64,000 nucleotides of DNA from Ricinus communis (GCF_019578655.1 NC_063257.1:25933939-25997938); one strand, 5' to 3'. Shown: positions 1-11,736, counted from the first letter of the stretch. Made by a program: numbers and translations. The notes: a model not told the origin generated them from the letters alone.

Positions 1-740
1 AAGCTCTAAGTGAGAATGATGATGTGGCACTCATCACTAAGCATGTCAAGAGGATACTCGAAGCAAAAAGAAAAAGCAGCAACAAGCCCTTCATAAGCAA
101 AAAGGCCTTCTCCAAATTAAGAATAAGTAAGGACAAGAAAGAGGAAGTTACTTGCTACAGATGTGGGAAGCAAGGACATATCAAACCAGATTGTCTAAAG
201 TACTTGAAGAGGAAGAAGGGAGACAAAGAAAAGAAAAAGGGCTTGAAGGCTACTTGGAGTGATGCATCTTCATCATCCAACAATGAAAGTGAAAGATAAG
301 AGGAGACAAATCTTTACTTGATGACCAACATGGAAGAATCCCAAGAGGTATGTTCCACTTCTCATTCTTGTAATTCTTCTTCTTCATGTTTATCTTCTTA
401 TTCTTTTGGTGATGATTTGTTTGATGATGAGGATGAATTTTCACAAAACATGCTTTCAAAAATAAATTTTTTAAAAAATAAATGTTCTTGATTGGAGGAA
501 GACCTTAAAATCTTAAAAAATAAAAATGCCTCCTTAAAAACCTCTAATGATGACCTAAAGAAGTCATTGGATGATGTTTCAAAAGAAAAAAATTCTTAAA
601 GAAAACAACGCTTTGAAAAATGAAGATGAAGAACTTAGAAACTTAATTTCAAAATTTCACAAAGGGAAGAAGTCTCTTGACACCCTAGTTGTGTCTCAAA
701 GACCTCCCCTTGTGAGACATGGACTTGAGTTCAAAAGTGT
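1..740 (+). pseudogene. copia gag, C-terminal part with zinc knuckle
   Basis: The retrotransposon nucleocapsid part of gag, which packages element RNA in virus-like particles. A CCHC zinc knuckle is readable about 45-60 residues into the 24-299 reading frame (CYRCGKQGHIKPDC, spacing CX2CX4HX4C), inside a Lys/Arg-rich stretch. A stop at 297-299 breaks the frame. Downstream, acidic Ser-rich sequence and a Lys/Glu/Asn/Leu-rich, coiled-coil-like stretch (about 430-680) are typical of the tail of copia gag. The upstream gag core is outside the window. The frame is cut at 740 by a solo LTR and continues at about 2731. Several stops show it is dead. Confidence 0.8.
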
Positions 741-1914
741 TGTTAGATGTATGTCCTAAAAGCCAATTGGAATTTTACTTTTTTATTCATACATTATGAT
801 ATTATTATGTAATGAATATCTTTTTATTAATGACAGTTGTCTATCATTAATTTTTATAGTAATATAATTATTAAATGAGTCCAATAATATTTATTAAAGA
901 CTCCATTCTCAAGAGTTGAGAATATAAGTGACGAATGATCTTTAGAATAAATATTATAAAATAGTTCTTGGTTGCAGGATTAAATATTGGACATCTTTAA
1001 TCTGGAAGACCAACTTAATGTGTTTAACCCTATGATTAGTATGAGATACTAATATATATAGGATGGTGAGTCTCATGCCATTTAGTATGAGTTACTAAGT
1101 TAAATTATGGGTCACTTGTGAGATGAGTGGACTGAAAACATGGATGATTTACTTAAGTTACTGATTCATTATTAAGTTATGATGGTGTAACTAATGCTCG
1201 GACCTGAGGTGACAAAGTTGTCTCATAAATATGTAATTGGAATTTGCTTATGCTTTAGGTATCCGTTCATACCTAGAATGGGTACTTGCAAATAGTGACT
1301 CAAGTTGCATATGCATGGAGGTAGATGTTTATCAACAAGGAATCCATTGCCTTGAGTAAACAAGTAGAATATCCTATGCATTTCGATAATATCTTGACTA
1401 AGAAATCCTTGTCCAAGGTAATTAAAATTAATGGAAAAGGGTTTTTGCATTAATCATATTTAGTCGAGATCTATCATGGATTTAGTTATAGAATCAAGTT
1501 AGTAGATTTGACTATTCCATGATCCTTACTTGATCGGGATATTGCTCAATGGAAGGATTTAATTACACGATAATCATAAATAAAGGGTTCATGGATGATC
1601 AATGCCTTTATTATTAATTAGGTAATTATAATATGTTGCTAGACGTCATTTATAATTTATGGGAACGATTGATGGACAATTATTTAATTATTCCCTTAGT
1701 TGATTAAATTGTTTTAATTAATATAAAGAGTTTAATATTAAATTTCCATTGCCAATTAATAATAAACCTAGAAAGTCACACACGTTAATATCAACTCAAG
1801 CACGGCAATGGACTTGACTTGTACCTCGAGTAGGAACACTAGCATCTTCCAAAGTTAATGTTTGTAAATGTCTAACTAATGATAATGTATAATATATGTG
1901 TTATATATTGAAGG

Positions 1915-2310
1915 AGCTTGACACATATCATCACAAAAAAGTTTGTAATGACATATATTCGTACAGTAGCTTGACACGTGTCATCACAAAAGAGTTTTAT
2001 GATGACACATGTCATAAAAGTAGCTTGACATGTGCCATCATAAAAGGGTTTATAATGACACATGTTAGGAAAGTAGCTTGACATGTGTCATCACCAAAAG
2101 GGTTTTATGATGACAAGTGTTAAGAAAGCAGCTTGACACATGTCATCACCAAAAGGGTTTTATAATGACATGTCTTAAGAAAGCAACTTGACACGTGGTG
2201 TCAATATAGCTTGACACGTGTCATCACAAAATAGTTTTATGATGACATGTATCAATACTGCTTCACACATGTCATCATAAAAGAGTTTTATGATGACATG
2301 TGTTTGTACA
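1915..2310. repeat. 53-bp minisatellite in the U3 region of the solo LTR
   Basis: Eight tandem units begin at 1915, 1968, 2022, 2075, 2130, 2185, 2208 and about 2260. Spacing is 52-55 bp except for one 23-bp truncated unit. Each unit starts near AGCTTGACACGTGTCATCA and ends near TGATGACACATGT, so each is itself an imperfect inverted repeat. Several units contain CACGTG, the plant G-box core bound by bZIP and bHLH factors. The array lies directly upstream of the palindrome and TATA box, the position of an enhancer. Confidence 0.85.
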
Positions 2311-2313
2311 ACT

Positions 2314-2348
2314 GTGTTAAGGATTATGAATCCTTAACACTATATAAG
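2314..2348 (+). promoter_or_regulatory. Palindrome and TATA box of the solo LTR
   Basis: Perfect 12-bp arms GTGTTAAGGATT (2314-2325) and AATCCTTAACAC (2329-2340) around a 3-base centre, followed without a gap by TATATAAG (2341-2348). Transcription would be expected to start near 2370, which leaves about 350 bp of R-U5. Confidence 0.75.
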
Positions 2349-2730
2349 AGAGTTTCTTACTCCTATTTTCATAAGAAGCAGAGAGAGAATTTGACATACT
2401 TACTATTATAACAAGGTATCATAGTAGGAAACTTGAGAGAGTACAAGGAGTTCTTCATCTCAAGGATTGAATAGCTTTGCTTGAAATTGGTTGTGTGAGA
2501 TAATTTAGAGGATTTGCAATTACGAATCTCTATTTGATTCTCTAACAGAAACATGATCAACAATCAAGAATTGAATTCTGCTCTTCAAAGGTTGTAGTCT
2601 TTTCCTTTGTGTTCTTCACGTTCAAAATTGAAAAGTTATTTCCTTTTCTCAACTTAAATCCTCAATTACAACTTGTAACCTTAATTATAATGAGATGTGA
2701 AATGTTTAGAGCTTCCGTTGCGCCACTACA

Positions 2731-3146
2731 TGTGTTTTTTTCCAATAAGTGCTTCATCATCCTCATCTCACAACACAATCTTTGTTAAAGCCACTCAATC
2801 TCAAGCGTTAGAAAGAAACTCAATTGGAGTTTTAAAAAGCAATACACACACTAGACCTCCCATTCAAAAGAAATGGAAAGGTACACGTGTTCCCAAGGCT
2901 AAGCTAAGAGGAACAAAGCATGCATTCATGTATAGGAACACAAATTTAGGCAAACCTTGTTGATGCATGTGTGATAGTAATCATATGAGGTCCAAACCTC
3001 AGCAAAAGTGGCTAAGAAGACCAACTCAAACTCTATTAAGAAATCTAAGGTCACTTGCCACTATTGCATGAGAATTGGAGACATAAACGTAAAATTCAAG
3101 ATAAGGAAAATGCATCTTTTCATGAGTGAGTATTTCAATGCTAACC
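2731..3146 (+). pseudogene. copia gag tail, continuation after the solo LTR
   Basis: Ser-rich then basic sequence (reading frame to 2963) of the type that links gag to protease in Sirevirus-like copia elements, followed by a Cys/His-containing stretch with stops and frame changes to about 3146. It ends exactly at the target duplication TAACC (3142-3146) of element A. The copia text resumes at 25446. Confidence 0.65.
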
Positions 3147-4603
3147 TTATATGCTAAGTAGCTAAAATCTAAGGCAGTGAACATATCGATGCAGACTAGC
3201 ACAAATGGTGAGTATCAAGGTCGTATTCTTGGGAAAGGGTGATCCTAGACCTACTACAGCGTCTTATGTTATCTAACCTTAAAAAAATCGATGAAGTATT
3301 ATGTTATGATTAAATATGAACAAACAATTAATTAAGTGTCAAATAATCTGAAAGGATTTAGGAAAAACTCTTGAAGGAAAAAGCAAACCCTATGGGACCT
3401 AAGCTAGTTGAATTTTAGTGAAGATAGAGATTCTATTAATTATCAATTGCAATTACCCGTGGAGGAATTCTTAACTGAATTCGGTATCCCTCTCGAGATA
3501 ACCGAATTCCTAAACCTAATAACCTAAAGTTGGAATCTCTTCCTAATGGTCGATTATTCGATTAGCATTAAGGTTTAACCCGCCTCTATTAAGCTTTGTT
3601 AATTCTTAATCCGGCTAGTCAATTACCCTTTTCTCTAAGTGATTATTAACAAGCTCTTAATATTCAAATTTCCAATTACTAAATGAATTTCTCAATTACA
3701 TAAAGTAATATGAATACCACAACTCACAACGTCTCATGAATAAAGTAATTTCTCATTAATAATGAAAGCAAGAAGCATTGATAATTAAAATCTCATAGCA
3801 TTAAAATCAATCCAACAACATAGGAACCCCAAATGGGTTTGACAATTTAGTTACTCATACTAGTAAGCAACAGAAAGTAAAGAATAGATTCAGAAAAGTA
3901 AATTAAAGGCATGTACACCCTTCTTCTTCAAGTTGGATGAGAAACCCTAAATTCCCAATTCAGAATAGTAAACCCTAATTTGCCTCTTGAATGCTCCCAA
4001 ATCTTGTGTTGATCTTCAATTTGATGTTAAAACAGTTGTAATCCTTCCTTCAATACATGAAATGATCTTCTAAGATCGAGTATTGAAGTCTGGAAGAAGA
4101 TGGCCTAAGCTTGTATAATGGAAATCAAGTCAGAAAATTGAACCCTAATTTAGCAATTCGTTTTTGCCTATATAGTTCGTTAAGCATGGCCGTGGTCAAG
4201 CCCGTGCTGATCAGCACTGGCAGAGTTCAGGCCGTGCTGGACCTCCGCGTTCCGCATCTGTTGACTTATTCCAGGCCGTGCCCTAGCCGGTGCTGAGCCA
4301 CCACGGGCCGTGGTGGCCTTGGAAACCGTGCCAAAATGGCACTCTTGGAGGGCAACTATTTGATGATTCAGCACGGCCGGAGTCCAGGCCATGCTCAATC
4401 TAGGAATGCTAGTCCTTGCTCAATTTGATGGATTCATGTCCGTAATTGCGCATATTTCCCTCGATTATTGATAATGTCCCTCGGTAATGACCTGAAACGT
4501 GAAAGGAGCCAAAAGACAGGTGATTCTAGCATAAAACGAGATAACTATGCACAAAAAATGTAAACAATTGGGCATGTAAATATGTATAATATGATGCATA
4601 TCA
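3147..4603 (-). repeat. 3' LTR of element A
   Basis: Aligns by eye with the broken 5' LTR of the same element (11737-12083, 19878-20330, 24755-25445). In element orientation it starts TGATATGCATCA and ends at 3147 with a mutated terminal dinucleotide (AA instead of CA); the 5' LTR keeps CA. It retains about 100 bp near its 3' end (about 3168-3270) that the 5' LTR lacks. Confidence 0.9.
4168..4392 (-). promoter_or_regulatory. CACGG/CCGTG cluster and TATA box, 3' LTR of A
   Basis: Read on the minus strand, a GC-rich run of CACGG and CCGTG pentamers (about 4186-4392) is followed directly by TATATA (4169-4174). One hairpin has arms AGCACGGCC and GGCCATGCT around loop GGAGTCCA (plus-strand reading, about 4370-4395). 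The rest of the LTR is AT-rich, so the block stands out strongly. Confidence 0.75.
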
Positions 4604-4608
4604 AATCA

Positions 4609-4642
4609 CCCCACACTTAAGCTTTTGCTTCTCCTCAAGCAA
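4609..4642 (-). promoter_or_regulatory. Terminal hairpin and polypurine tract of A
   Basis: On the minus strand TTGCTT, loop GAGGAG, AAGCAA (4642-4625) is followed by AAGTGTGGGG (4618-4609), then the 3' LTR. The purine tract primes plus-strand DNA synthesis in LTR elements. The hairpin is a conserved extra. Confidence 0.85.
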
Positions 4643-6060
4643 TCAATAACTTAATACATGCACAAGCAACAATCACCCCTCAGAATCCATGCTAAAGTTC
4701 ACAACTCAACCTTATTCAACATATAAAGAATGAAACTCAAGTAACTAACAAGTTATACACCTTTAAGGAAGAACTATAATAATATCATCTCGAAGCACAA
4801 CTTATGTAACAATTCAGCATTATAGACTAAGAACCATTGCCTCACACGAATCTCTCAAATCAGTCATAGTGTTTATAGGTAAATAAGAAAATTCCCTCAA
4901 TCCAGCTGAACAAAACCTGTTTACCATAAGCTTGGTCATAAATCTCATCTTCGTTACTACAAATAATTGAATACCAAAATCAAAGGGTCTTTTCAAGGGT
5001 TGAAATGTGGCTGAGGTAAAAGGTAAGAATATTGGGATAGAAGTGTAAAGTATACTAAAAAATCATGCACTTATTTGAAATGAATGCTTTAGGAACTGAG
5101 TGCTAAAACAACAAAAATATTCACTAATCATTGTTTGAAGTAAAGGATGCTCACAAGAGTTAAATTCAAAAGAGCTAAGAGCTAAGAAGTAAGTCATAAA
5201 TTTTTTCTTTCTTTTTCTCTTTCTTTTTTTTGATATATTCTATGTGTATATATTAAAGCAGCTTATATATAGGGGTTGCTATGGTTAGTGACATAAATAA
5301 TAAGAGCAGTTATCCAATTTGGATTGAAGGGAGCATAAAAAATGACTAAAAAGACTAAGTGAATTAAGAACAACGTCAGGCACTATGATCCCATAAATGA
5401 AGAAAAATAACATATAATTACTCAGTATATTGGGTGAAAGGAAAGACAGATGTATAGAATGGTGTATCTGTAGTGATTAGGTGTAAATTGTAAAGAAAAG
5501 GTTAAGCCTCAAATTGGCTGACTAATGGAAACAGAGAGTAGGCTTTTAGCTAGATGTGGTGAAATCCTAAGTTGCCCAATTCATCTAATGGTATTCAAAA
5601 ATTCATGTAACCGCAACAAGCATTATAGAGCAAGTTCTAGAAACGAAAGTAAGTACAGTGCACACTCAAACAAGAAAATTCATGAGCATAATGTGCAATG
5701 GATGCTCAATTTTGGTTCAAAAACTCACGTTTGAAGTGGCTAAAATTTGCAATTGGTTCCCAGACTTATCAATTGAATCATCACATAAATTGAATACGAG
5801 ATTGACATAATCAAAGTTCACAGTCAAAGGTTGTAAATTTGCAAGGAACTCAAGTAATATCGGTTTAACCTGGGCAAATTGATATATTGAATACAGTCAA
5901 ATTGCTTTCAAGAACAAAAGATAAAGAGGGACAATCAAGTACTAGTGTGTGAATTAAGTCATTAATTACGAAAGAATAAACTAAACTTGAATGTCATGAA
6001 AACCCTAGGTCCTAACATCCTAAGAATAGTCCATTATCATTGCCTTTAAACAATTAAGGG
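4643..6060 (-). other. 3' noncoding region of A
   Basis: AT-rich, no credible ORF. A conserved box shared with C, D, E and F lies at 4975-5028: on the minus strand it is a CATTTCAACCCTT-like core followed by AAAGACCCTTTGATTTTGG. A second shared motif, TAGAACTTGCT followed by AATGC, lies near 5620-5640. Confidence 0.7.
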
Positions 6061-6100
6061 CTACCTACCCCACACGTGAGTGTAACACTGTCTAGTGTTA
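6061..6100 (-). promoter_or_regulatory. Internal hairpin and purine tract of A
   Basis: On the minus strand TAACACT, loop AGAC, AGTGTTA (6100-6083) is followed by CGTGTGGGGTAGG (about 6076-6064). It is the counterpart of the terminal module, 1.46 kb upstream of it. The loop has lost two bases but the stem is extended to 7 bp. Confidence 0.75.
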
Positions 6101-6346
6101 GAAAAATTAAAATTGAGTATATCACATAACTAGCACATCATAACCATTAAAGATCATACTAAATGTACATATCAAGATGGCAGAGCAAAGTGTTCTACTA
6201 AAATAAATTAACATGAAAGGAAAATGAAAGGAAATAACATAAAATTGAAAATGAAAAAAGAAAAGAAAATAAAGTAAAATAAAATAAAGAAGGAAAATAA
6301 AAAGGAAAAGGAAAAAAGAAAAATAGCACAAATTTTTGTTTCACTA

Positions 6347-7830
6347 CTAGTAGTCTGCCGAAGGTGCATCCTCACTAGCCGGATCTGCTGAAGGATGAGG
6401 AGTAGGAGAGGTCACTGAAGGAGGGGGCGGCGGTGGTGGCACAGGGTCCGTGAAGCATCCTGCTAGATCGAACTCCATATCATCAATGAACCGCTGATTT
6501 TGTGCTCCGATCTCCACCATCTTTTTATTCTGCTCCACCATTAAGTCTGTTTAGGTAGCCTGCCTCTCCAACCCATGCATAAGCTGCTAGAGCATATCGT
6601 TTAAACCTCAAAACTGTGCCCTAGTCTCCTCTTGAAACTGCCCAAACTCCTTTCTCTGCTGCACAAACTCAGTATAGTGTTGCTGTTGTAAATCACATAT
6701 TTGATCTTGTCGGTCAGCCAAAGTACTAATTTGAGCACTCGATGTCGCTGCAGAATAAGAAGATGAGGCTCCAGATGTAGGCATAAATACTCTGGCTGGG
6801 TTAGGAATCCTAACATTTGGAATTCCAGCCGTCGGGTCTTGGGCTCCTCTAGTTGCAGCCTCTCTAGCCTCGCTGACTATTGCATTTACGAGCCTATTCT
6901 CTATGCCATGTGGGTGTCGAGTAGCCGTGATCATCTGCATGTTAATCATCTGTCTGATCCCTAGTCGTGTCATGTCACCAATCTGTCAAAGCTCTGACAG
7001 ACAGTCGTCCAATACATCCAGTCGCTTGGCTAACCTAGTTACACAAGGGCCAAAATAGCAGTGCATCTTCTTCTAGGCGTCTACAATAAATGAACGGATT
7101 TGTCAAGCTAACAAATATCCCAAGTCAAGCTTCTTGTGATGTTGCATAGCCTAGAGAATGAAGACATCGGTCTGTGTTACCACTCCAAAACTATCTCCCC
7201 TGCCTGTAATCGTGTAAGCTGAATAGAGTATGGAGATAGCGAAGATGATCTGAAAGGCTAGACGCCTTAGACCTGCTGGGGTAGTGTGATCCCGGCGTGA
7301 CTACCAATGAATCCCACATGGTGTCGTACGAGATTGGGTTGATGTAAAGACATCCCTAATACTCCTCACTCGAGGTCTCTTGCTCAGTCTATAATCCCAA
7401 GTGCATGCCGAATTATGGAACTGACATTGAGGACTCCCTTCCCCCAAGTCTGAAGTAAACTGCATCAAGCTGATGCTAGTTTGTGATCTGTTGCTGCAGG
7501 AAGAAGGTGCTGAGGAATTCAATTGTAAGCTCACGATAGGTTGGCTCAATGATGTTGAAGAATCGTGCGTATGGCAGAGTTTCAAACAGAGCACACACAT
7601 CCTGAGCCAATCCCACTCTTTTCAGGGATACGAAGTTGATGCAACGTCCCACCATCACTTGCTTCCATCTCTTGACTTGTAACCGACTCTCATTATCTAC
7701 ATTAGGAAATATCCATAATGGTTGATGACCAAATGCAGGTGGATTCACAGCTGGTGCTCTTCAGACTCGGACTAGTTGCTGTTGCGGTGGAGGTTCTGGT
7801 GCTGGTGCTGATGAAGGTGAAGTGGACGTA
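6347..7830 (-). pseudogene. ATHILA-type accessory ORF of element A, degenerate
   Basis: Minus-strand coding remnant between pol and the 3' LTR. From about 7830 it reads a Ser/Pro/Ala/Gln-rich start. Reading frame 7748-7476 then carries a block with EPTYRELTIEFLSTF, which resembles the ATHILA ORF-1 family (PF03078, from memory). After frame changes an FRL-G-RE block follows (about 7440-7400). Frame 6973-6608 is a helical, Gln-rich tail, and 6541-6347 holds a poly-Pro stretch. Stops include TGA at about 7758. The function of this family is unknown; by position it matches the env-like gene of Athila, but I see no clear signal peptide or membrane helix. A CACGG cluster and TATA box lie upstream. 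Confidence 0.6.
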
Positions 7831-8370
7831 ATGAATCATTAGTATTCGAACAAGAAATCAAGTTAATCAGAAATTACACTGAAAATTAAACAGCATAACA
7901 ACTATAATTCGACTAATAGAAAACTTTAGACTTAACAAAAAGACTAAAGCCTCAATCTCCTGCATAAAACTAATTCATAATTACATTCCAACCTACTTTA
8001 TCGTGCACCAAATAAAGCAAATTTATGCTAACAATTGTTCATAATAAAATGCCATAAATAAACTTTATTACTGCCAAACCCCACACTGATCATTTCATAG
8101 TCGAATTCACATCAAACATATCAACTAGTATTAATTTAATCTAATCGAGGTCAAATTAAAGCAGTGTAACAAAGTAAAACTACCAAAGCATATCAAAATT
8201 TCCTAAATAAAATAAATGCATAAAAGAAAAATCAAATTTAATCAAATAAAAGCAAAAGGCGAAGAGACTTACTTGAAGTTGTTGAGACAGGTAAGAAAAA
8301 TCAAAGACAAGGAAGAAAACAACAGCTTAGAGCTTAGAGAGGAAAAGGTAGGAAAATTTTGAAAAGGCCT
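7831..8370 (-). other. Leader between the internal TATA box and the accessory ORF of A
   Basis: AT-rich and without an ORF. Just below the TATA box is a pyrimidine-rich stretch (minus strand, about 8345-8300) that could hold a transcription start. A consensus splice donor GTAAGT lies at minus 8272-8267. I could not identify a convincing acceptor before the ORF, so an intron remains a guess. Confidence 0.4.
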
Positions 8371-8720
8371 CCTTTTTATAGTTACGGGGTCAGCACGGGC
8401 GAGGGCAAGGCGCCAATCTAAAGCTTCATTATGGCGCCAATCTATCACGGGTGAGGGCCGTGCTGGTCAGCACGACCTGGTGTTGCTGCCCATGGTGCCT
8501 TCGGAAGCCATGGTGACGGCTGAATTTACCTTGTGGTTTACGTGCATCTCCATCACGGGCTCGGCCACGGGCGTGGTGACCGGCACGGCCTGGTGATGCA
8601 GCCTGTGATGGCCTCGAAAGCCGTGGTGGACGGTTGAATTCCTAAATTCTACATGTGCATCCTCATCACGGGCTTGACTCCGGCCGTATTGATCAGCACG
8701 GCCTGGTGTGCAGCCCGTGA
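8371..8720 (-). promoter_or_regulatory. Internal CACGG/CCGTG cluster with TATA box, element A
   Basis: On the minus strand a GC-rich block dense in CACGG, CCGTG and CCCGTG (about 8720-8386) leads into CTATAAAAAGG (8381-8371). This is the LTR promoter layout, but it lies about 4 kb inside the element and points at the accessory ORF. It is the best sequence evidence here for a separate transcript of that ORF. No expression data are available. Confidence 0.6.
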
Positions 8721-9016
8721 TTCCTACAGAAACCATGGTGAATGGGTTAAATCCGGGCTTTCCTTCGCCATCTCGAGTCGCCGAACTGCCTACCTGCATT
8801 TTACATATATACGCACACATTTAGGCTGTAAATCAAGTAAAATAAATCAAACGGGGAAGTCCGTCTCCACCAGTTACCAAAAATCCGACTTAGATTAGTC
8901 AAACCCTAGATTCATACAACTATCTTTAATTATTAAGTTAGTGTTCTAACTACCATCAAGCATGCAAACGACTGACAAACTAAAAACGTTAATAAAAAAA
9001 ACATAAAATTAAAATT

Positions 9017-9047
9017 TTGGGGCTCCTCCCAAAAAGCACTTCTTTTT
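9017..9047 (-). other. Post-pol hairpin box of A
   Basis: On the minus strand an AAGAAGTGC run leads into TTGGG, loop AGGAGC, CCCAA. It lies just after the truncated pol reading. The same box is found after the pol remnant of C, D, E and F. Confidence 0.7.
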
Positions 9048-9223
9048 GGTCGAGTCGCTTAATTGGACTCTACAGCAGCATCCCTATCCCGTTGGCAAAT
9101 TGAGAAGGTGGGCGCATTGTAAGCTGGGGCCTGAGGCATATAACCACAAGGAGGCAGTCCAATGTGTGCAGCAGATGGCCAAGGAGGTGCTCTCCATACC
9201 AAGTTGGGATGTCCAGTCATCCA

Positions 9224-9982
9224 CTACAAATCCTGTCTAGATTGCCTGTCATAAACAAACTTGCAACTACCCTTCTCAAGTGCATTATAGCATGAAGTTT
9301 CAAATTGATACAAGTTGTTTTCTTTAAAGGAATAACATGCATCAACATGTAAAGAAGTGTGCAGAGCATCATTAATTAGTATATCCTGTGGTGGCTTATC
9401 ACATGCAAAACCAATCCCATCAATAGCACAAATAGTGTGAACATGGTCGGCGAGAGAACTATCAAATGGGGGTAAACTGAAAGTAACACAGTCATCCCCA
9501 GCATTAAGTTTTAGTTTTCCCTCAAATACATCTATTTTAGCTCTAGCCGTGGCAAGGAAAGGTCTCCCTAAGATTAAAGGCACACCATGCTCATTATCCA
9601 TATTTCTAACCACAAAGTCCACAGGAAATATGAATTTATCTACCTTGACTAGTACATTCTTTATAATCCCCCTAGGAAGCTTAATAGAATGATCAGCTAA
9701 TTGAATGCACATCCTAGTGGGTTTTGCTTCCCCTAAACCTAGCTTATTGAACATACTCGTGGGCATGACATTTATGCTAGCGCCTAAATCAACTAATGCA
9801 TCATCAACACACAAGTTACCCAAAGTGCAAGGAATAGTAAAATTCCTTGGGTCGTGACGTTTCTCTGGTAACTTGCTCTGAAACACTACTGAGTACTCTT
9901 CATTGAGCTTAACATATGCTACCTCCTCTAGCTTGCTTTTGTTGCGAAGTATGTCCTTTAAGAATTTGGCATACTTCGGCAT
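9224..9982 (-). pseudogene. Retropepsin-like protease of A, followed by the deletion point
   Basis: An open frame of 252 codons. Residues 1-60 are the gag-protease linker. The aspartic protease active site DLGASINVMP begins at residue 65. The later ILGRPFLATA block (about residues 140-150) is the usual second retropepsin landmark. The protease cuts gag-pol in particles. The catalytic Asp is intact. The expected reverse transcriptase does not follow: about 180 bp after this frame comes the post-pol box, so the RT-RNase H-integrase core has been deleted. The frame continues from the upstream gag piece across a stop at 9983-9985. Confidence 0.8.
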
Positions 9983-11567
9983 CTACTTCAATACGTCGAC
10001 AAAAGGCAAGTTAATATTCAGTTGTCTAAAAATCTCCAAAAGCTTACTAAACTTCTCTTCTGCTTCTCCTTGCTTCAGTCTAACAGGATAAGGAATCTTG
10101 GGTTGATACTCCCTGATTGGGATTGGTTGCACCTTTTGCCTCTCAGGTTCTTTAACCTTACTGCTCACCTCATTCTGCACATCATTAGTGGACTCGTCGA
10201 AAACAGGCTTAGAAGGAGCTGAAACTAACTTACCTGAACACAACGTGATTGCATTCACATGCTCCCTCGGGTTAGACTCAGTGGTGCTGGGGAGCGCTCC
10301 TTGTTGGCTTTCAGACAACATCTTAGAAATCTGCCCAATCTGATTTTTCAAGTTTTGAATGGATGCTTGTTGATTTCTGAGAACACTGTTAGTCTGTTGG
10401 AACCTTGTCTCAATCGACGTGACAAACTTCATCATCAGCTCCTCCAAGTTAGATTTCTTCTCGACTGGTGGAGGAAGCTCTGATGGTCCACTTCTTCCTG
10501 TGGTGGTCATGCGCCTCAAAGCCTTGTGGACCCTGGGCATTATTATTTCGCCAACTAAAATTGGGGTGATTTCTCCATCCAGGATTGTATGTGTTGCTAA
10601 AAGGGTTATTCTACTGTCTGGGTGCATTTCGCATGTAATTAACCTATTCATGGTCAGCAAAAACAATAGATGAAGTATAGGGACTAGCAAACATACCTCC
10701 CGTATTACAGTTTGCACCGTAGTGCGAGCCACTACAAAACTCGCAGCTTATTTGGACTAATTTCTTGGTCAGAAGCTCCACTTGAGCTGCCAAGGCTGCT
10801 GTGGAGTCTAAATGGTTGACCATTCCCTAGACGATTGCCACTAGTAGTTGTTCATGGCGTCCACCATTTGCCTAGTAGCAAGGTTCAAACCGCTGTAAAA
10901 GGTCTGAACCTGCATCCATATTGGTAGACCGTGGTGTGGACAGCATCTTAACAAGTCCTTGTACCTCTCCTAAGTGTCGTACATGCTCTCGTCGTCCATT
11001 TACACAAAAGAAGAAATATCATTTCTCAATTTAGCAGTTTTAGCTGGAGGAAAGTACTTGTAAAGAAATTTTTCAGCCAAGGATTTCCAGGTTGTATAGT
11101 GTTCGGTGGAAGGGATTGCAGCCATCTTTTTGCTCTATCCCTTAAAGAAAATGGAAATAATCTTAGCCGGATGGCATCATCGGTAGTTCCATTTATCTTA
11201 AACGTGTCGTATATCTCCAAAAAGTTGGCTATATAGGCATTGGGATCCTCGCTTGGCAGCCCTCCAAACTGTACGCTTTGATGTACCATCTGGATCACAT
11301 TTGGCTTTATTTCAAAGTTGTTAGCTACCACTGCTGGTCTGAGTAAACTCGTTTATATCCCAATGATGGTTTAGCAAACTCGTACATCATTCTGTTGGGA
11401 TCCGCCGTGGCATTTCCATTGTGATTCTCCATCCCTTCTAGTCTATCAACAGGTACCTCAACCTCAATCTCCTCCTCTTCTGATTGCAGACGCTTCCTTA
11501 AAAGTTTGAGGGATCGTTCTGGATTAGACAGAGGCTCTATAAGATCAGAGCTAGAGCTCTTGTTCAT
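9983..11567 (-). pseudogene. gag of element A, with stops and frameshifts
   Basis: Frame 11567-11325 gives the N-terminus (acidic, ending with a YEFAKPSLG block). Frame 11331-11026 is the retrotransposon gag core, with [27 protein letters not shown] split across it and [21 protein letters not shown], the plant Ty3/gypsy gag signature (PF03732 type, from memory). After broken sequence (about 11025-10733), frame 10732-9983 gives the C-terminal part, with a Gln/Asn helix and an AITLCSGK linker motif. Gag forms the particle shell. Several stops lie at former Gln or Trp codons. Confidence 0.8.
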
Positions 11568-11712
11568 AAACTACCTAAGAATGGAATGTAGCAACCAAAG
11601 AACAAAAGTAGTTAAAACAATAAAAGAATAAAATAAAGCAAAATAAAGACAAAGAAATAAATACGGCTAAATTAACAAAAACACAAATTCACTCTAGTTC
11701 ACATAAAAATAT

Positions 11713-11730
11713 TCTCCGGCAACGGCGCCA
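11713..11730 (-). promoter_or_regulatory. Primer-binding site of A (tRNA-Asp type)
   Basis: Minus-strand TGGCGCCGTTGCCGGAGA starts 6 bp from the inner LTR edge. It is complementary to the 3' end of plant tRNA-Asp(GUC), with one mismatch from the usual TGGCGCCGTTGCCGGGGA. Confidence 0.85.
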
Positions 11731-11736
11731 AAAACT

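Larger units (their letters stand above)
741..2730 (+). mobile_element. Solo LTR, about 2.0 kb, inserted in the copia gag
   Basis: Starts with TGTTAG and ends with CTACA. Flanking 5-mers are AGTGT (736-740) and TGTGT (2731-2735), a target duplication with one mismatch. The interrupted copia gag text resumes directly after the right flank. No primer-binding site, polypurine tract or coding region is present inside, so this is one LTR left after recombination between two. It holds a minisatellite, a palindrome and a TATA box described separately. The superfamily cannot be fixed from the LTR alone; a copia-type LTR is likely. Confidence 0.8.

Noticed and set aside
6122..6331. Hydrophobic minus-strand ORF, possible membrane protein
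   Set aside because: Phe/Leu-rich reading of AAAATAAAG-type simple sequence just downstream of the accessory ORF of A.
8467..8820. Minus-strand ORF of 117 codons
   Set aside because: It lies over the CACGG cluster; the reading comes from GC-rich repeats with few stops, not from a protein family.
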